From assembly GCF_020360975.1 (NCBI RefSeq), contig NW_025408671.1, positions 3,100,001 to 3,164,000 of the forward strand: DNA of 64,000 nt. The letters are read 5' to 3'. The notes under the pieces are model-generated. The model worked only from the letters and a program-made list of their open reading frames with translations, did not search any database and had not been told where the DNA came from. The position numbers and the translations under genes were made by a program. The stretch is from Hirsutella rhossiliensis (lineage: Eukaryota > Ascomycota > Sordariomycetes > Hypocreales > Ophiocordycipitaceae). This document shows positions 1 to 11,891 of the stretch, piece after piece. Position 1 is the first letter of the stretch. The number at the start of each line of letters is the position of its first letter.

Positions 1-460
1 CACGCCCGCAAAGTGCGGAAATAGACAATCCCCTCACCTGCATCGTCCAAATTCAAGTCGATCGCCGCAAAACTGCTGCGTGCCCCTTTACGGGACTGTT
101 CTCCCCGACGGAGATCCATGATCCAGTGACGGACGTATCTACAGCATGCATCCCCCTCTCTGTACTCGGTTTGGCCAAATTCCCATGTGATTCCTCATGA
201 CCGCACCGTCTCCACAAGGCCCGTTTTGAATTGACGCCCAGTAGCGCCAGCCATGCCCTCCACGCCCCGCTGCTTGGCCTCCTTTTATCAATGCCACCTT
301 TCAATCGAGCTCGTTGAGCGGCCGGACATTGCGGCGATCGCGCCTTTAATTCGCTACACAATCATCTCGGTCGTTCAAGACATGCTAGGCTCCAGCGTCA
401 CACCGCTAAAGACGAGTCAGCAGACGATCGCGAGAGTAAATGACTATAAAGGGGCGGCAC
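1..460. other. Intergenic, 3' flank of the eIF2 gamma gene
   Basis: No gene is supported here. Short open frames on both strands have no recognisable domains or splice structure. The part nearest 460 is presumably the 3' UTR of the minus-strand eIF2 gamma gene. Confidence 0.5.
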
Positions 461-2035
461 TCACGCTGCGATGGTAGCCCAGCCGATGAGTCGCCAGTGC
501 TTTTCGATGCGTCGACTCAGCGCAACCTTCTCGCCAATGGTTGTGCAGGCGGGGCTGGTCAGGACGAGCTTGGCGGCATCGTTCTTGATGGCGGCAACCT
601 TGGCGCCCGTCGAAGTCGAGCCGATGTTGACCATGATGACCTCGTTCTTAGCCAGCTTGGCGACCTTGGCCTGCTTGCCGTCCGCAGTCCTCACACCGAG
701 GAGGCGGCGCAGGAGGTAGAAGTTGACCTCGATCTCGCTGTAGATTTCGGGGAGTCTTCCCCTGAGACCCAAGACGAACCCGACCAGTCGATCGGCTCGG
801 CAGAGGGTAGGGTCGATCCGCGTACCGACGCCAATCAGGCCACCGGGAACGGCGTACTTGAGGTCGTTGGCCTCCGAGTTGAGCGAGACGACTCTGCTGA
901 AGATGGGGGTGCATTTCAAAGAGCCCGCGTCGTCTCGAGACACGATGCCAGGCCGAATCTCAATCTCGTCGCCCAGCTTGACGACGCCGTGCAAAATACT
1001 GCCACCGGCAACACCGCCCTTGAGCTCGTCAATCTCCGCGCCGGGCTTGTTGACGTCGAAAGATCGGATGACAATCATGTGAGGGTCCATGGTGAAGTCT
1101 CTGGGGGGCACAGGGATGGTGTTGACAATGGCCTCGTTGACGGCATCGATGTTGAACTTGAGCTGGGCCGAGATGGGGATTACGGGGGACTTGCCTGCGA
1201 CCGTTCCTCGGATGAACTTGAGAATGGAGTCGTAGTGTTGCTGGGCGGCCTCCTCTCTCATGAGATCGACCTTGTTTTGCAGGATGATAATCTTGTCCAG
1301 CTTCATGATTTCAATTGCAGCCAGATGCTCCGAGGTCTGGGGCTGGGGGCACGATTCATTGCCGGCGATTAGCAGAAGGGCTGCGTCCATGACGGCGGCA
1401 CCCGACAACATGGTGCTCATGAGAATGTCGTGGCCGGGGCAGTCGACGAAGCTAGACAGGGATTTGTGTCAGCTCCGTACCACGAGTTGCCGGCATGCCG
1501 GGGGGACTCACGAGACGTGTCGCAGTAGCCTGTAGGTGCCGCTGCAGCCATCTCGCTCGCAGGGCGGGTCGACCTCCTTCTCGCTCTTGTAGCTTCGGTA
1601 GCACCCAGGGCGCGGGCAGTCGGCGTTGTCACACTTGTAGATCTTGGCGTTGGCATAACCCAGCTTGATGGTGATGTTACGGATCAGCTCGTTCTTGAAG
1701 CGAACCGTCTGGACGCCCGAGATGGCCTTGACGACGGTCGACTTGCCGTGGGCGACATGGCCGATGGTACCAATGTTGATGGTGGCTTGGCGGGCGATAA
1801 TCTCGGGGGTGAGGGGAGACAGGCTGGCGATGTCGAGATCTTTCGGGTCGGTTTGCGGGGGCAGCGGGGGCCTTGGGACAGACTGGTCTGGGATGGCAGG
1901 GTTGGACTTTTTCAGGGCCGACTTGAGGGGCTTGTCCTCGAAGCCATCGCCGGCGTCGACGTGGCCGTCAAAGGACTCGCCAGACTCGGACTCGGACTCG
2001 ATGTCGTCGTATTTGGTATCGCCGTTGGCAGCCAT
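461..2035 (-). CDS. GCD11: Translation initiation factor eIF2, gamma subunit
   Basis: GTPase subunit of eIF2, which delivers initiator Met-tRNA to the 40S ribosome in the cytosol. Two exons, 2035-1512 and 1451-461, are separated by a 60-nt GT-AG intron (1511-1452); they encode 504 aa. The N-terminal quarter has an acidic leader, then the G1 motif [10 protein letters not shown] four-cysteine zinc-ribbon segment follows ([11 protein letters not shown], then CERDGC). The splice junction rebuilds FVDCPGHD (G3), and NKVD (G4) follows. The C-terminal beta-barrel domains are complete. The start follows from the leader plus the lack of any upstream in-frame extension. Family identity is very secure, because EF-Tu-like proteins lack this zinc insert. 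Confidence 0.96.
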
Positions 2036-4563
2036 GATGAGGGTTTTGGTGGGGCACTCGGCTGCAAGAGTTTGCTGTTGACTGGCAGTAGGTGAGCCTC
2101 GGCGAAAGGGACCGGGATGGACGCGTCTCTGGTGGACTCGGCGTAGTCGAAAGCCTCGGAGGAAGTGCAGTGGCCGCGAGAAGGGATGTCTAACCGTCGC
2201 GGCGCAGCGTCGAGGGAGTCTGGAGCTGGAATATTTCGCCTCGTAGCAGTCAAAATTCCTCGTGTGCAGTCATAGGGACTTGGGCAGACGGCAGAGTCTA
2301 GCGCTAAGCCGGTTCGGGCCTGATAGGCCGATAAGCCTGAGGTGCCCCTCGGCGGCTGAAGCTCGGCTAGCTGCCCCGCTCGGGAGATACTTTGTACTTG
2401 AGACTTTCAGCGCAAGGGTGAGCCTCAGGTCGACGATGACGCATCAGCCCTGGTGAGCCAGCGAGTCACAAAAGGTGGAGGTGGTAGCGACAGGAGGCGA
2501 GCCACTTCTCAGGGCGGGTGGTTTACGATCCGAGCAACTAGCTTATTGGCGTGCAAGCTGGCTACGTTGCACTTGGAAAGGCATCGGCAAAGTCTCCGGG
2601 TTGAGGGGCATCGAGGCACCTAGACTTGTGGGTATCGTAAGCGGAGTTGACCCGGCAAACGAGGCCTGAGCGTTCGGCAGGTGAAGTCGGGTAGCGGCGA
2701 GCTAACAAGGCTCCCGTCGACGAGGCTGTCCCGGGATATCCTACCCTACAGGGTTAGACCACGGCGCGACTGTATTCCATGCGATCGCCGGCGGACCGTG
2801 GAGCTAAGGTATCCTAAAATATCACGGGCCCTTGGCCGAGCATCGCCGTGCAGGCGAGGACGGAAGATAAGGTTGCCGTCAGATTACAGCGCCAGCCAGC
2901 CAGCCAGTGCAGATGCGATGTTTTTCCTATGCAGCCGGCGGATGCGCCGGAAGCCGTGCTGCAAAACCAGACAGACGTTGCGAGGCGCCAAAACACGGTT
3001 GAGCTCGACAAGTCCCAGGTCAAGTCGAAGCGTGGCCTTTGGTGCTTGCGTTGGTGGTGGTTGAGGCTGTCGTGTCAGGACACCAGACGGTCGGAGGACG
3101 CCGTCCGAGTCCGGGCATGGATGGACATGCCCACCTTCTTGTACAGTATGGCGTCAACTGCAGACGTGTGTGTTGCACCGCATCGACGACGGGAGAAATC
3201 TTTTTTTAAAAATGCTCGGTGGGCAGAGACGGTGCAAGGCAGACGGGCGACGAATCCCAGCGCCCGTGTTGCCGCCGGACGCCGGTAACTCTGGCGATCG
3301 CAGCCATCCCCGCTTGGGGTTGGCCTCGGGAGAAGCCAATCAGCGTCCCGAACCCACTGCTGCAGAGCGCTGGGGGCCACGCATGTCCGCCGCTCCACAG
3401 CCCACCGGTTGGCTCGCCATGCGCTGTGCCGCCCGGGGGGATCGTTAGCCGCCGTGCTGCAGGGCCTCGCCGGGCTCTAATTCGCCAGCCCCGGGGGATG
3501 CAACCTCTGGATCGAATCTCAAGCAGCACGGGCAGGTTTCCTGTTTGCGCCCCTGTCGGTTGGAAATGCAATCGGGACGCTGCTGACGAGGGCCTGCTGC
3601 CCTTGACACGGAGCCGAGGACGCTGCCGTTGCACACGCACTGCACCCACAGCACTTACATACAGTCACAGGCGCATACGGACTTACGGAGGGAGTACTAC
3701 CTACTACCTACAGAAGTTACAGCACAGCTACCACTGCTGCTGCCGAGAAGCACCTGCTGGCCAGCCCTCGGGACGCAGCAGACCGCCCATCCGAGCTCTT
3801 CTCCCACCGCCTCCTCCTCATCCATTCGTCCCCTCTTGTTCCATCACCATCGGGGCGAGTCGAGGATTCGGATGCTCCAGCCACGGCCCCGGTCCCATGG
3901 ATTGTACACGGCATATCGACAAGTGTAAGTCTCTCCTTGCCGGCATCCCCCGTCCTCTTGGGCGTCTATCAACCCGTCGCCGCCCTATCAGAATCCTTGC
4001 CGCTTCCCTCCCCCATGCAGCCACCTCCTCTTTCTGCCTCCCGCCTCTCGCTCCTCGGCGCCTGCGGGCTGTCGAATGAGCTCGCACTCGCTGCCGCCCT
4101 CAAAACCCGTCCCAGTCCCTCGACTCTGGCCCTGCTTCCCTGGCCGGCCCTCTTCCACTCCCTCGGACAGCTGGTCTCTCCATTCTCCTTGCGCTTCTTG
4201 TCTTCCTTTGGCGTTCTGGCCGCGACTGGTTTCCAGGCCCGATCCCGTATCGTTGTTGACCCTCGGTTACACAGAGCACACAAATCCCTCGACTTCTCCT
4301 TCTCAGCCGCTCTGTCCGACTTCGTCATACCCTCCTCTCACACGCCGCGCAATGGTCGTCCAAGGTTGGTCATCATCACTCGGGCCATCAAAAGCCCACG
4401 TCCACTGACTCGCTCTTCAGGCCCTGATGAGAAGAAGCGGCCTGCCGCCTTGAGCTTGACTCCCGCCCGTTCCATCTCGGATTCCTCTTCTTCCACAAAC
4501 TCCCTCAAAGTACCCCGTTCTCCTCGTTTTGCAGAGGCCACCTCTGTACACTCTCCCGTCGCC
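2036..4563. other. Intergenic region between eIF2 gamma and the four-TM gene
   Basis: This is the 5' flank of two divergent genes. The right half (about 3640-4563) is pyrimidine-rich and is probably the 5' UTR of the plus-strand gene, possibly with an unresolved leader intron. No protein-like open frame with known motifs was found in the left half. Confidence 0.45.
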
Positions 4564-5994
4564 ATGCGCTCCCCCTTTGCCGATCCCGACAAATCTCAGG
4601 TCCCCCAGTCGCAGCCCACCGACATTGGCTTCGGCTACATCGCCAACCAGCCCAACCGCGAATCCGTCGCCGTGCCCATGACGCCCAAGTCCCCCCTCAA
4701 GAGCGCCATCAAGATGCCTGGCACTCCGGCGAGGCAGCTTTCCAACCCTCTGAGCCCCACCTTTCGCGAGGAGTATATTCTGGAGAAGCGTGAGCTGTCG
4801 ACTGAGAAAGAGCAAGTCAAGGACGTGGTAAGTCATGGCAAAGAAACCCATTGGGGCGAAATGGATCATCTTCTGACCAGCTTGTACAGAAAATGAAGAC
4901 GCGCGTCCGCATGGCCAAGTTTGCTCTCCGTGGCGTCGGTTTCAGCTGTTCCCTCATCATCCTCTCCATGCTCTCCGCCTCCTTTGCCATATTCAACGCC
5001 ACAAAGAGTTTGCCCAGCCAGAGCGGCATGCCGTCCTGGGCGCCCAACACCGCCTCTATGGCTTGGCCCCAGAAGCTAGCCCTCTCCATGGCCTGTTTCT
5101 CCCTCTTTGTGTGCATACTTGTCTTCGCCACCTACTGTCGAGGAGGGCACAAGCGCGCAGAAAAGGTCAACACGTACTATCAAATGTTTGCCGTCGGCTG
5201 GGTGAGTGAAAGCCTGCCCCTTGAAGTCTGCAGCTTATGCTGACCGGCGACATCAGTTCATGACGAGCCTAGTCCTCTGGGTCGTCACCGCCGCCCTGTT
5301 CCAGCATGCCAAGGATCACAGTAACAACAAGGACATGTGGGGATGGGCCTGCGTTGACAACACCCGTTCCGACGTCTTCGGCCAAAAGGTCGACTATCAG
5401 CTCGTCTGTCGCCTCCAAAACTGGTCCCTCGTCTGCATCATCATCGAGGTCGTCGTCGAGGTCGTGTCCATTGCCCTCTACAGCTTCGTCTTTTACCGCT
5501 ACTACACCAAGCGCCGTCTCTTCAAGTCCATGGATCTGCGAGACCGTGCCCGCTCCGATCTCTACCTTGCCCAGCTTCGCTCTCAGTCGGCCCCAAACAC
5601 GCCCGGCTTCGGCGGCCCCAAGTCTCCCGCGTTGAGCAACTATGCCATGTCTCCTCGTCATCCACCCGCGGCGTACCGCAATCTCTCGGACATTGACGAG
5701 TCGAGTCCTTTCACCCCCGGCGGCCGCGTTGTCGAGCCCCAGTCCCAATTCTCCCAACCCTTCTCCGGCTTCAAGCTGCAGCCTCCCCCGACCAAGGCCC
5801 CCTCGGCCACCCCAAAGACAAACCAGGGAGCCTTTTCCCAAAGCGCAACGCCATCGAGCGGTGCCCTGGCACAGCCGGCTCCTCTTGCCGCCGACGAGCC
5901 GACGTACGACGCAGTTCCCATTCCCGGGGCGTACGCAGGCTCATCGGTCAAGAGCCCGCCCCCAACGGCGACGACGTTTGGTCAGGCTCGGTGA
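4564..5994 (+). CDS. Four-TM membrane protein (MARVEL/SUR7-like topology)
   Basis: Fungal integral membrane protein of unknown role. Exons are 4564-4827, 4890-5201 and 5257-5994, with two short GT-AG introns (4828-4889, 5202-5256), both in phase 0; total 437 aa. A cytosolic-looking N-terminus rich in S/T-P sites precedes four hydrophobic segments: around GVGFSCSLIILSMLSASFAI, LALSMACFSLFVCILVFATY, TSLVLWVVTAALF and SLVCIIIEVVVEVVSIALYS. The loop between TM3 and TM4 contains two cysteines (WGWACVDN and VCRLQNW). The tail is long and P/S-rich. The layout resembles MARVEL-type or SUR7-type cortical proteins, but I do not recognise the family with certainty. The frame stays open upstream of 4564 back to about 3937, so the start is a choice; 4564 begins the first non-low-complexity stretch. 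Confidence 0.8.
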
Positions 5995-6770
5995 GGCGAC
6001 AGAGGGCGGGGTGAAGCGTGAGGGAGATGACTTTGCTTTGGGGGTCTAAAATATGGCATGGAACTGCGCCGACTATTCGGCCGCATCTGTCTCGAGGAGA
6101 TATTATACCACAGGCGTAATTTTTTTTTGTTTTTGGATAGGCATGTCATGGACATGTCCTTGAGTCGAGGTGGATTGGCTAAACAGCCGCTCTCTTAATA
6201 TTTGCTTTCGTACAAATTTACAAATGCCCAACTCACAATCTTCAGCCTGTCAAACAAGGGTCGTCGACCGAGGTGCGCGCAGGGCGTGGGCCACGGGCAT
6301 CGCAACTTGACAACCAGCAAGGTTCGTGGGGCGTGACCCACTTCATCTTCCACCTCCCCCACTTGCATGACACGTCGGAACAAAGCGCGCGGCACGGTAA
6401 AAGGAAACAAATCGTCATAAAGAAGCGATTCCTAGGTACAGGAACAGGGGCGACAAAGGAGAGATGAAAAGACAAGAACCGTTGCATTACTTTTTGGTAG
6501 CCCGCCACACCTTGAACCTTGTAGGTGCAAAGGACTTCCCGAGCCTCCGCCACGCAGCCAATTCGATTTTTTTGCCCTCCAGTCACCGCGAGACCGTTCA
6601 TGGATCCGTGCAAAGTCTCGGATGTGCCTCTAGAAACGCAAATCTATCAACAGCTGCAAGGAAAATCGCCGCAAACACTCCGTCAGATGCCAAAACTGCC
6701 GTGCGGGGGCTACCCAATGGCAAAGCAGCCCGGCCAGGATAACTGTCGACGATGGTGTGCCTCTGTGACC
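5995..6770. other. Intergenic, convergent 3' ends
   Basis: Contains the 3' flanks of the converging four-TM and eIF4A genes. The segment 6119-6135 is T-rich. No coding evidence was found. Confidence 0.5.
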
Positions 6771-8225
6771 TTAGATGAGGTCGGCCACGTTCATGGGCAT
6801 TTCCTCGATCTGGGTGCTGTAGAACTGTTCAATCTCACGCATCATGCGCACATCCTCGGCGGTGACAAAGTTGATGGCAACGCCCTTTCGGCCGAATCGG
6901 CCGCCACGACCAATGCGGTGGATGTAGTTCTCGCGGTTGGCGGGCAGGTCGTAGTTGATGACCAGGGAGACCTGCTGGACGTCGATACCACGGGCCAGAA
7001 GGTCAGTGGCGATGAGGACGCGGGAGGAGCCGGATCGGAACTCCTTCATAATCAGATCACGCTGGGCCTGCTCCATGTCGCCGTGCATGGCAGAGACGGT
7101 GAAGTCGCGGGCGGCGAGCTTGTCGGTGAGCCAATCAACCTTTCTGCGCGTGTTGCAGAAGATGACGGCCTGAGTGATGGTGACGGTTTCGTACAAGTCG
7201 GACAGAGTGTCGAGCTTCCACTCCTCCTTCTCCACGGCAATGTAGAACTGCTTGATACCCTCCAGGGTAAGCTCGTCCTTCTTGACCAGGATGCGAACGG
7301 GGTCGCGCATGAACTTTGTGGTGACTTCGAGGACGTCCTGAGGCATGGTGGCGGAGAGCAAGACAACCTGGGTGCTCTGGGGCAGAAGCTGGAAGATGTC
7401 GTAGATTTGCTCGGTGAAACCACGCTGAAGGGAGAGGGTTAGCGCGAGCACGTTGCAAGCGACGTGACGGGCCGCGTCTTACAGAAAGCATTTCGTCGGC
7501 CTCGTCGAGGACGAACATCTTCATGGCATCAGTCTTGAGGAAGCGACGCTGGATCATGTCCTGGACACGGCCAGGGGTGCCGACAACGACTTGGGGGCCG
7601 TCCTGGAGGGCCTTCATGTCATCGCGCACGCTGGTTCCACCGATGCAGGCGTGACACTCAATCTTCATAAAATCGCCAATAGCGACTACCACCTTTTGGA
7701 TCTGCTGAGCAAGTTCACGGGTGGGAGCCAGGATCAGGGCCTGGCATTGCTTGAGGTCTTGGTCAATCTTTTGGAGAACGGAAATGGAAAAGGTTGCCGT
7801 CTTTCCAGTTCCCGACTGGGCCTGGGCAATGACGTCGTGGCCCTTGATGACGGGCATGATGGCGCGCTGCTGAATGGCAGAGGGTCGCTCAAAACCATAG
7901 GCGTAGACTGGGCGACAGGCGTCAGCAGGGTTGCAGGCCGAAAAGGGGGGAATGCGGGCAACTGGGACTCACCACCACGGAGCAGCTCAGATTTGAGGCC
8001 CATGTCATCGAACGAGTCGATAGTCTCGTCATAGTTGGACTCGATCTGCCCTGTACGCCGAGCTCGTCAGTCTCCGGTGGACGAGCGAGGCGAGAGAAAG
8101 CTGGAGCGACGCAGGCCGCCTCAGGATGCGAAGAGACAGGCTGGCAGCGCCTCGGAGCGCGCCAGAGAGCGGAGGCAAGGCAACTCACCCTCGGGGACGT
8201 CCTCGAGTCCCTTATCGGTAGCCAT
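6771..8225 (-). CDS. TIF1: ATP-dependent RNA helicase eIF4A
   Basis: DEAD-box helicase of the cap-binding complex eIF4F, unwinding mRNA leaders for ribosome scanning. Four exons: 8225-8189 (37 nt), 8050-7973, 7907-7483 and 7424-6771. Introns are 8188-8051, 7972-7908 and 7482-7425; the protein is 397 aa, the usual length for eIF4A. Visible motifs in order: Q-motif region ([11 protein letters not shown]), motif [28 protein letters not shown] followed by EMLS, SATMP, then the C-terminal RecA lobe with RGIDVQQV and [13 protein letters not shown]. The C-terminus VADLI is typical of eIF4A rather than of FAL1 or DHH1. It is transcribed divergently from the F-box/JmjC gene, with about 680 bp between the two starts. 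Confidence 0.96.
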
Positions 8226-8906
8226 GATTGCGCTGGTGCAGAAAAATCTAGATCAAGCACAGCTCGATCTAGACGATATCGAATACGCGGGGGCGACGGG
8301 GTGGAGGCGACAGAAAAGTCTGCAGGCGCTTCGCTGAAGAAGGCTGCGACTGGGGCCGAAGAGAAGAAGACTAGATTCAAACGCTCTCGAAGATGTCGAG
8401 AGCCGGCAGAATCCAGGAGAAAGCTGGTGATGATCGCGGAGTGATGTTTCTCTGAGGCGAGAGTTGAGGGAGGGAAAAGGGAAAAAAAAATCACTTGCTG
8501 AGGGGCTCTGGCCGACTTGTAATTTTTCCCTCCTGCCCACTCCGGGGCCCAGCCAATCAGCGGGGGCGAGCCCCAAGGCGGGCCCACGCTTTTAGGGTCG
8601 CCTCCAGCGAACCACAGCGGTGCGTTTCGGGAGCACGGGGGGCACCTACATTTTTTTTGGCTCTGGAGGCGGCCGAGGGGATTTTTGTTTCCATATTTCT
8701 TGTGTTTCTCTCCCGTTTTCCGTCCATTTTCGCTCTGGCCTGCGAGGCTTGCTCGTGGCGGCGCGGGGCCATTTACAGTAGGTATTGTACACTCTTCACA
8801 CTCAGCCAAATCCACACCATTACTCACATTCGCTAAACTCTGTTGCAAAAACCTCTTCTTTTCACTCGTGATCCACCACTATTGTTGGTACTACATACAT
8901 TCTGCC
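8226..8906. other. Divergent promoter region (eIF4A / F-box-JmjC)
   Basis: About 680 bp separate the two divergent start codons. It contains short A and T runs (8483-8490, 8650-8658) but no coding evidence. Confidence 0.5.
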
Positions 8907-10629
8907 ATGCCCTCTGCTGTCGGGCATCGTGACCAAGATGGCTCTCTGCCTCGTCTCGACAAGCCAGATGCTCCCGAGCCCAGCAGGTCTCGCCGCGCAG
9001 ACTCGATCCCGTCGCACCCTCTCCGAGTAAAGCCCCTCGGTAATCGCTATCTGTCCGACGGGCCCAACGCCCGCGCCAGCGTAGGCGCATGGAGTGCTCT
9101 CCCCGATGAGATGCTCATGCTGGTCCTGGAGCTCTTTGACCCGAGGGAGCTCCTCCGCCTTGGCTCCACGTGCAAGTTTCTCTACGCCTTTTGTCATCTA
9201 GACGAGTTATGGAAGGCCGTATTCCTTCGGTACGTGGTTCTGCATTGCGCTCTTGCACATCTCCACTGCGTCGCGGCACTGGGCGCCTTGATCAAGTAGT
9301 TGCTCAGCATCATTGGGAATGACCTGCTGGCACGGCGCCGACTCAAACTGCCGAGCCACCGCGCCCGTCACTTGTCCAGTGTTCCTGGTCCGCAGTTCCT
9401 GGTCCGCAAACCACCATCGTTCCTCGTGACGCTCATTGCCTCGCGTGACTGACCGGGCACTCTATAGATTGCCGAGGGAGGATAGCCAGCCACTCGGATG
9501 GCTTGGGTCCTGGAGACGCACCGTTCTGGCCTTGTCCAAGGATCGAGAGGCTCGCGTCGACTGCGGCAATGTCTATTCTGACGTCTTGCATCGGCCGTTT
9601 GCTTGCACCAACATCAACCTTGAGCCATATGTCACCAACATCCCCAAAGCAAATCAGATGCGCCGGCTCGACAATGTCACCTACGACCAGTTCGCGGAGC
9701 GATGGACCGAAGAGCCCTTTATCCTGACGAAATGCATCCAGGACTGGCCTATTTGCTCCACGTGGTCCATCGGCAGCCTCCTCCGAGACTATGCCGACGT
9801 CGAGTTCCGCGCCGAGGCCGTCGACTGGACACTGGCGCGATACTGCGGCTACATGAGCGACAACAATGACGAGAGCCCGCTGTACCTGTTTGATCGCAAG
9901 TTTGCCGACAAGATGGGCATCAAAGTTGGTTCAGATGCCGACGCAGCGTACTGGCGGCCGGAATGCTTCGGGCCCGACCTGTTTGAGGTTCTGGGGAGCG
10001 AGCGGCCGGCCCATCGATGGCTGATAGTCGGGCCCAGGAGGAGCGGCTCGACCTTTCACAAGGACCCCAACGGTACCAGCGCCTGGAACGCCGTGATAAA
10101 GGGTGCCAAATACTGGATCATGTTTCCTCCGGCCGCGCAGGTGCCGGGCGTCTACGTGTCGCCCGATAGCAGCGAGGTGACGAGCCCGCTGAGCATTGCC
10201 GAGTGGCTGCTCACCTTTCACGACGAGGCCCGCCAGATGCCAGGCTGTGTGGAAGGCATTTGCCTTGCTGGCGAGATTGTCCATGTGCCGAGCGGATGGT
10301 GGCATCTGGTGGTGAACCTGGAGAGCGGGATAGCTGTGACGCAGAACTTTGTGCCTCTGTCGCCGGGGCTGAAGCTCGTCTCGGAAGTGCTGTCGTTCTT
10401 GCGCGACAAGCCGGACCAGGTTTCCGGGTTTTCGAGTGCCGTCGAGGACCCATACACGCTTTTTGCCGAGAGACTGGGGGAAACGTACCCCGAAACGTTG
10501 GACAAGGCTTTGGACCTGGCGGACAAAAGGAGCGGCAAGAAGCGCAAGTGGGACACAGCCGTGGCGCAAGGAGGAGCGGGGTTCAGCTTTGGATTCGGGG
10601 GCGACGAGGACGACGAGGAGATAGACTGA
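8907..10629 (+). CDS. F-box and JmjC domain protein (JMJD6-like)
   Basis: Predicted Fe(II)/2-oxoglutarate oxygenase coupled to an F-box. Exons 8907-9229 and 9468-10629 flank a 238-nt GT-AG intron, long for this window; total 494 aa. An F-box lies near residues 55-105 (WSALPDEMLMLVLELFDPRE). The cupin core carries the iron triad in STFHKDPNGTSAWN (HxD) and the distal histidine in HVPSGWWHLVVNLE. The sequence around HKDPNGTSAWNAVIKGAKYW closely follows the JMJD6 pattern. JMJD6 relatives are lysyl hydroxylases or proposed arginine demethylases; which applies here is not visible. The tail has a basic patch (KRSGKKRKW) and an acidic end. An F-box suggests SCF ubiquitin ligase association, as inference. 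Confidence 0.9.
9381..9408. repeat. 14-bp perfect tandem duplication inside an intron
   Basis: Two adjacent identical copies of GTTCCTGGTCCGCA (9381-9394 and 9395-9408) lie within the intron of the F-box/JmjC gene. It looks like a recent slippage duplication. Confidence 0.8.
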
Positions 10630-11273
10630 CGAGGCGTCTTTTGGCCAGGGCTGTCCGGCAGGCACATGCACGCACAGGATTGGCCTCGGTGATGTTGACG
10701 TAGGGCCGAAGCCAGGTCTTGCGCTGGCGCTGTTTGTAGGGATGGAATGCAAGGTGAGGCGGTTCCGATGGTGTGCTTGCTAGTGCATACAGTACCCGGG
10801 ACCTGCATGGCCGGCCATGTGCCCCCAGCACGAAGGCTTGAGAGTTTTTGGCTCTGGTGGCTGCTGGTGAGGCTCTGAAGTGGAAGCTCTTTGTGGGCGC
10901 TTGTTTGTCCGGCCTTCCAGGCTTCCACCAGCAACTCCACCTCTTTGACTGCCCCCCTTTGTTGATGATTTTAATTACAGTTACTACTTAGTAGCCCTAC
11001 TTAGTAGTACTTCCCAGGCTGCCGCTGCAGTGCTGCTGCGGTGCTGCTGCTGCTGTGAAAGCACCTGTGCCTTGGCAGTCTGAGATCATCGACCCCACCC
11101 CGGGACCATCGGGCACCGGCTTACTACCTCTGTACAAAGCGCACTAACGAGCCTCGTCGCGCGGCTAGTACAGTACATAGGTAGGTAGCTTGTCGTGGCT
11201 CCCCTTTCGCCCTCAACCTCCTCCTCCTTGGCGACTAGGAATTAGGCCGGCTCCCCTCTTCTCTCCGTTGCCG

Positions 11274-11313
<40 letters not shown>

Positions 11314-11891
11314 TTCCTTTCATTCTCCTCACTCCTCACCCCTCACTCCTCACTCCTCGACAACCTTCGGCCTTGTCTCTAGGTCCTCGACCACAGTGCC
11401 AGGTGCACATACTTAATACGCCCGCGCCGCCGCCACTCTTTGGCTGCACCACGCCGACGACAACCACAAACTTCCCCCCTCCTTCAGCCTATCCCGTGGC
11501 GCTGTCGGCTTGCGCGCAACGCGAGCCAGCCACTCAGTCGACCGCGACAAGTCGCCTCTCAGGGTTGTGCGGCGCCATGCGAGCTCGCGCCCGTTCATGT
11601 CTCTCGCCGTCTGCCCGCTGCCTGCCCCTCCCGCTCTGATAACTCGTCATTTCTCGCCTCCCCGTCTACGCGCCCGCACTGTATCGGCCTCGACGTGAGC
11701 GCGCACAGGCTGGCCAGATTGTGCCAAGGCTGACGAGGCGCCTTCAGCAACCCTGCTGTACTCCCCTGTCGCGGTGTTTGGCCGCCCAGACACCGGCCCA
11801 CCTGCGTCCGACTCTGCTCCGCACCCAAGCACGTCGACGGAAACGTCACTTCGCCCTTGATCCAGCTTCGACCCCCATCGAGCCGACAACA
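10630..11891. other. Intergenic and 5' leader of the CCCH/SMR gene
   Basis: The left part is the 3' flank of the F-box/JmjC gene. Around 10980-11010 there are short inverted TACTTAGTAG-type repeats. From about 11200 the strand is strongly pyrimidine-rich, as expected of a fungal core promoter and leader. No gene is seen. Confidence 0.45.
11274..11315 (+). repeat. (CT)n microsatellite in leader region
   Basis: Nearly pure CT dinucleotide tract of about 40 bp with one TT interruption, followed by several CACTCCT repeats to about 11358. It sits upstream of the CCCH/SMR start codon. Confidence 0.9.

Noticed and set aside
440..1372. 310-codon plus-strand open frame
   Set aside because: Exact antisense of eIF2 gamma; its D/V/L-rich composition is a shadow of GC-rich coding sequence on the other strand.
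3219..4079. 286-codon plus-strand open frame upstream of the four-TM gene
   Set aside because: Low-complexity P/R/S composition in promoter/leader DNA, no domain and no consistent splice into the downstream gene.
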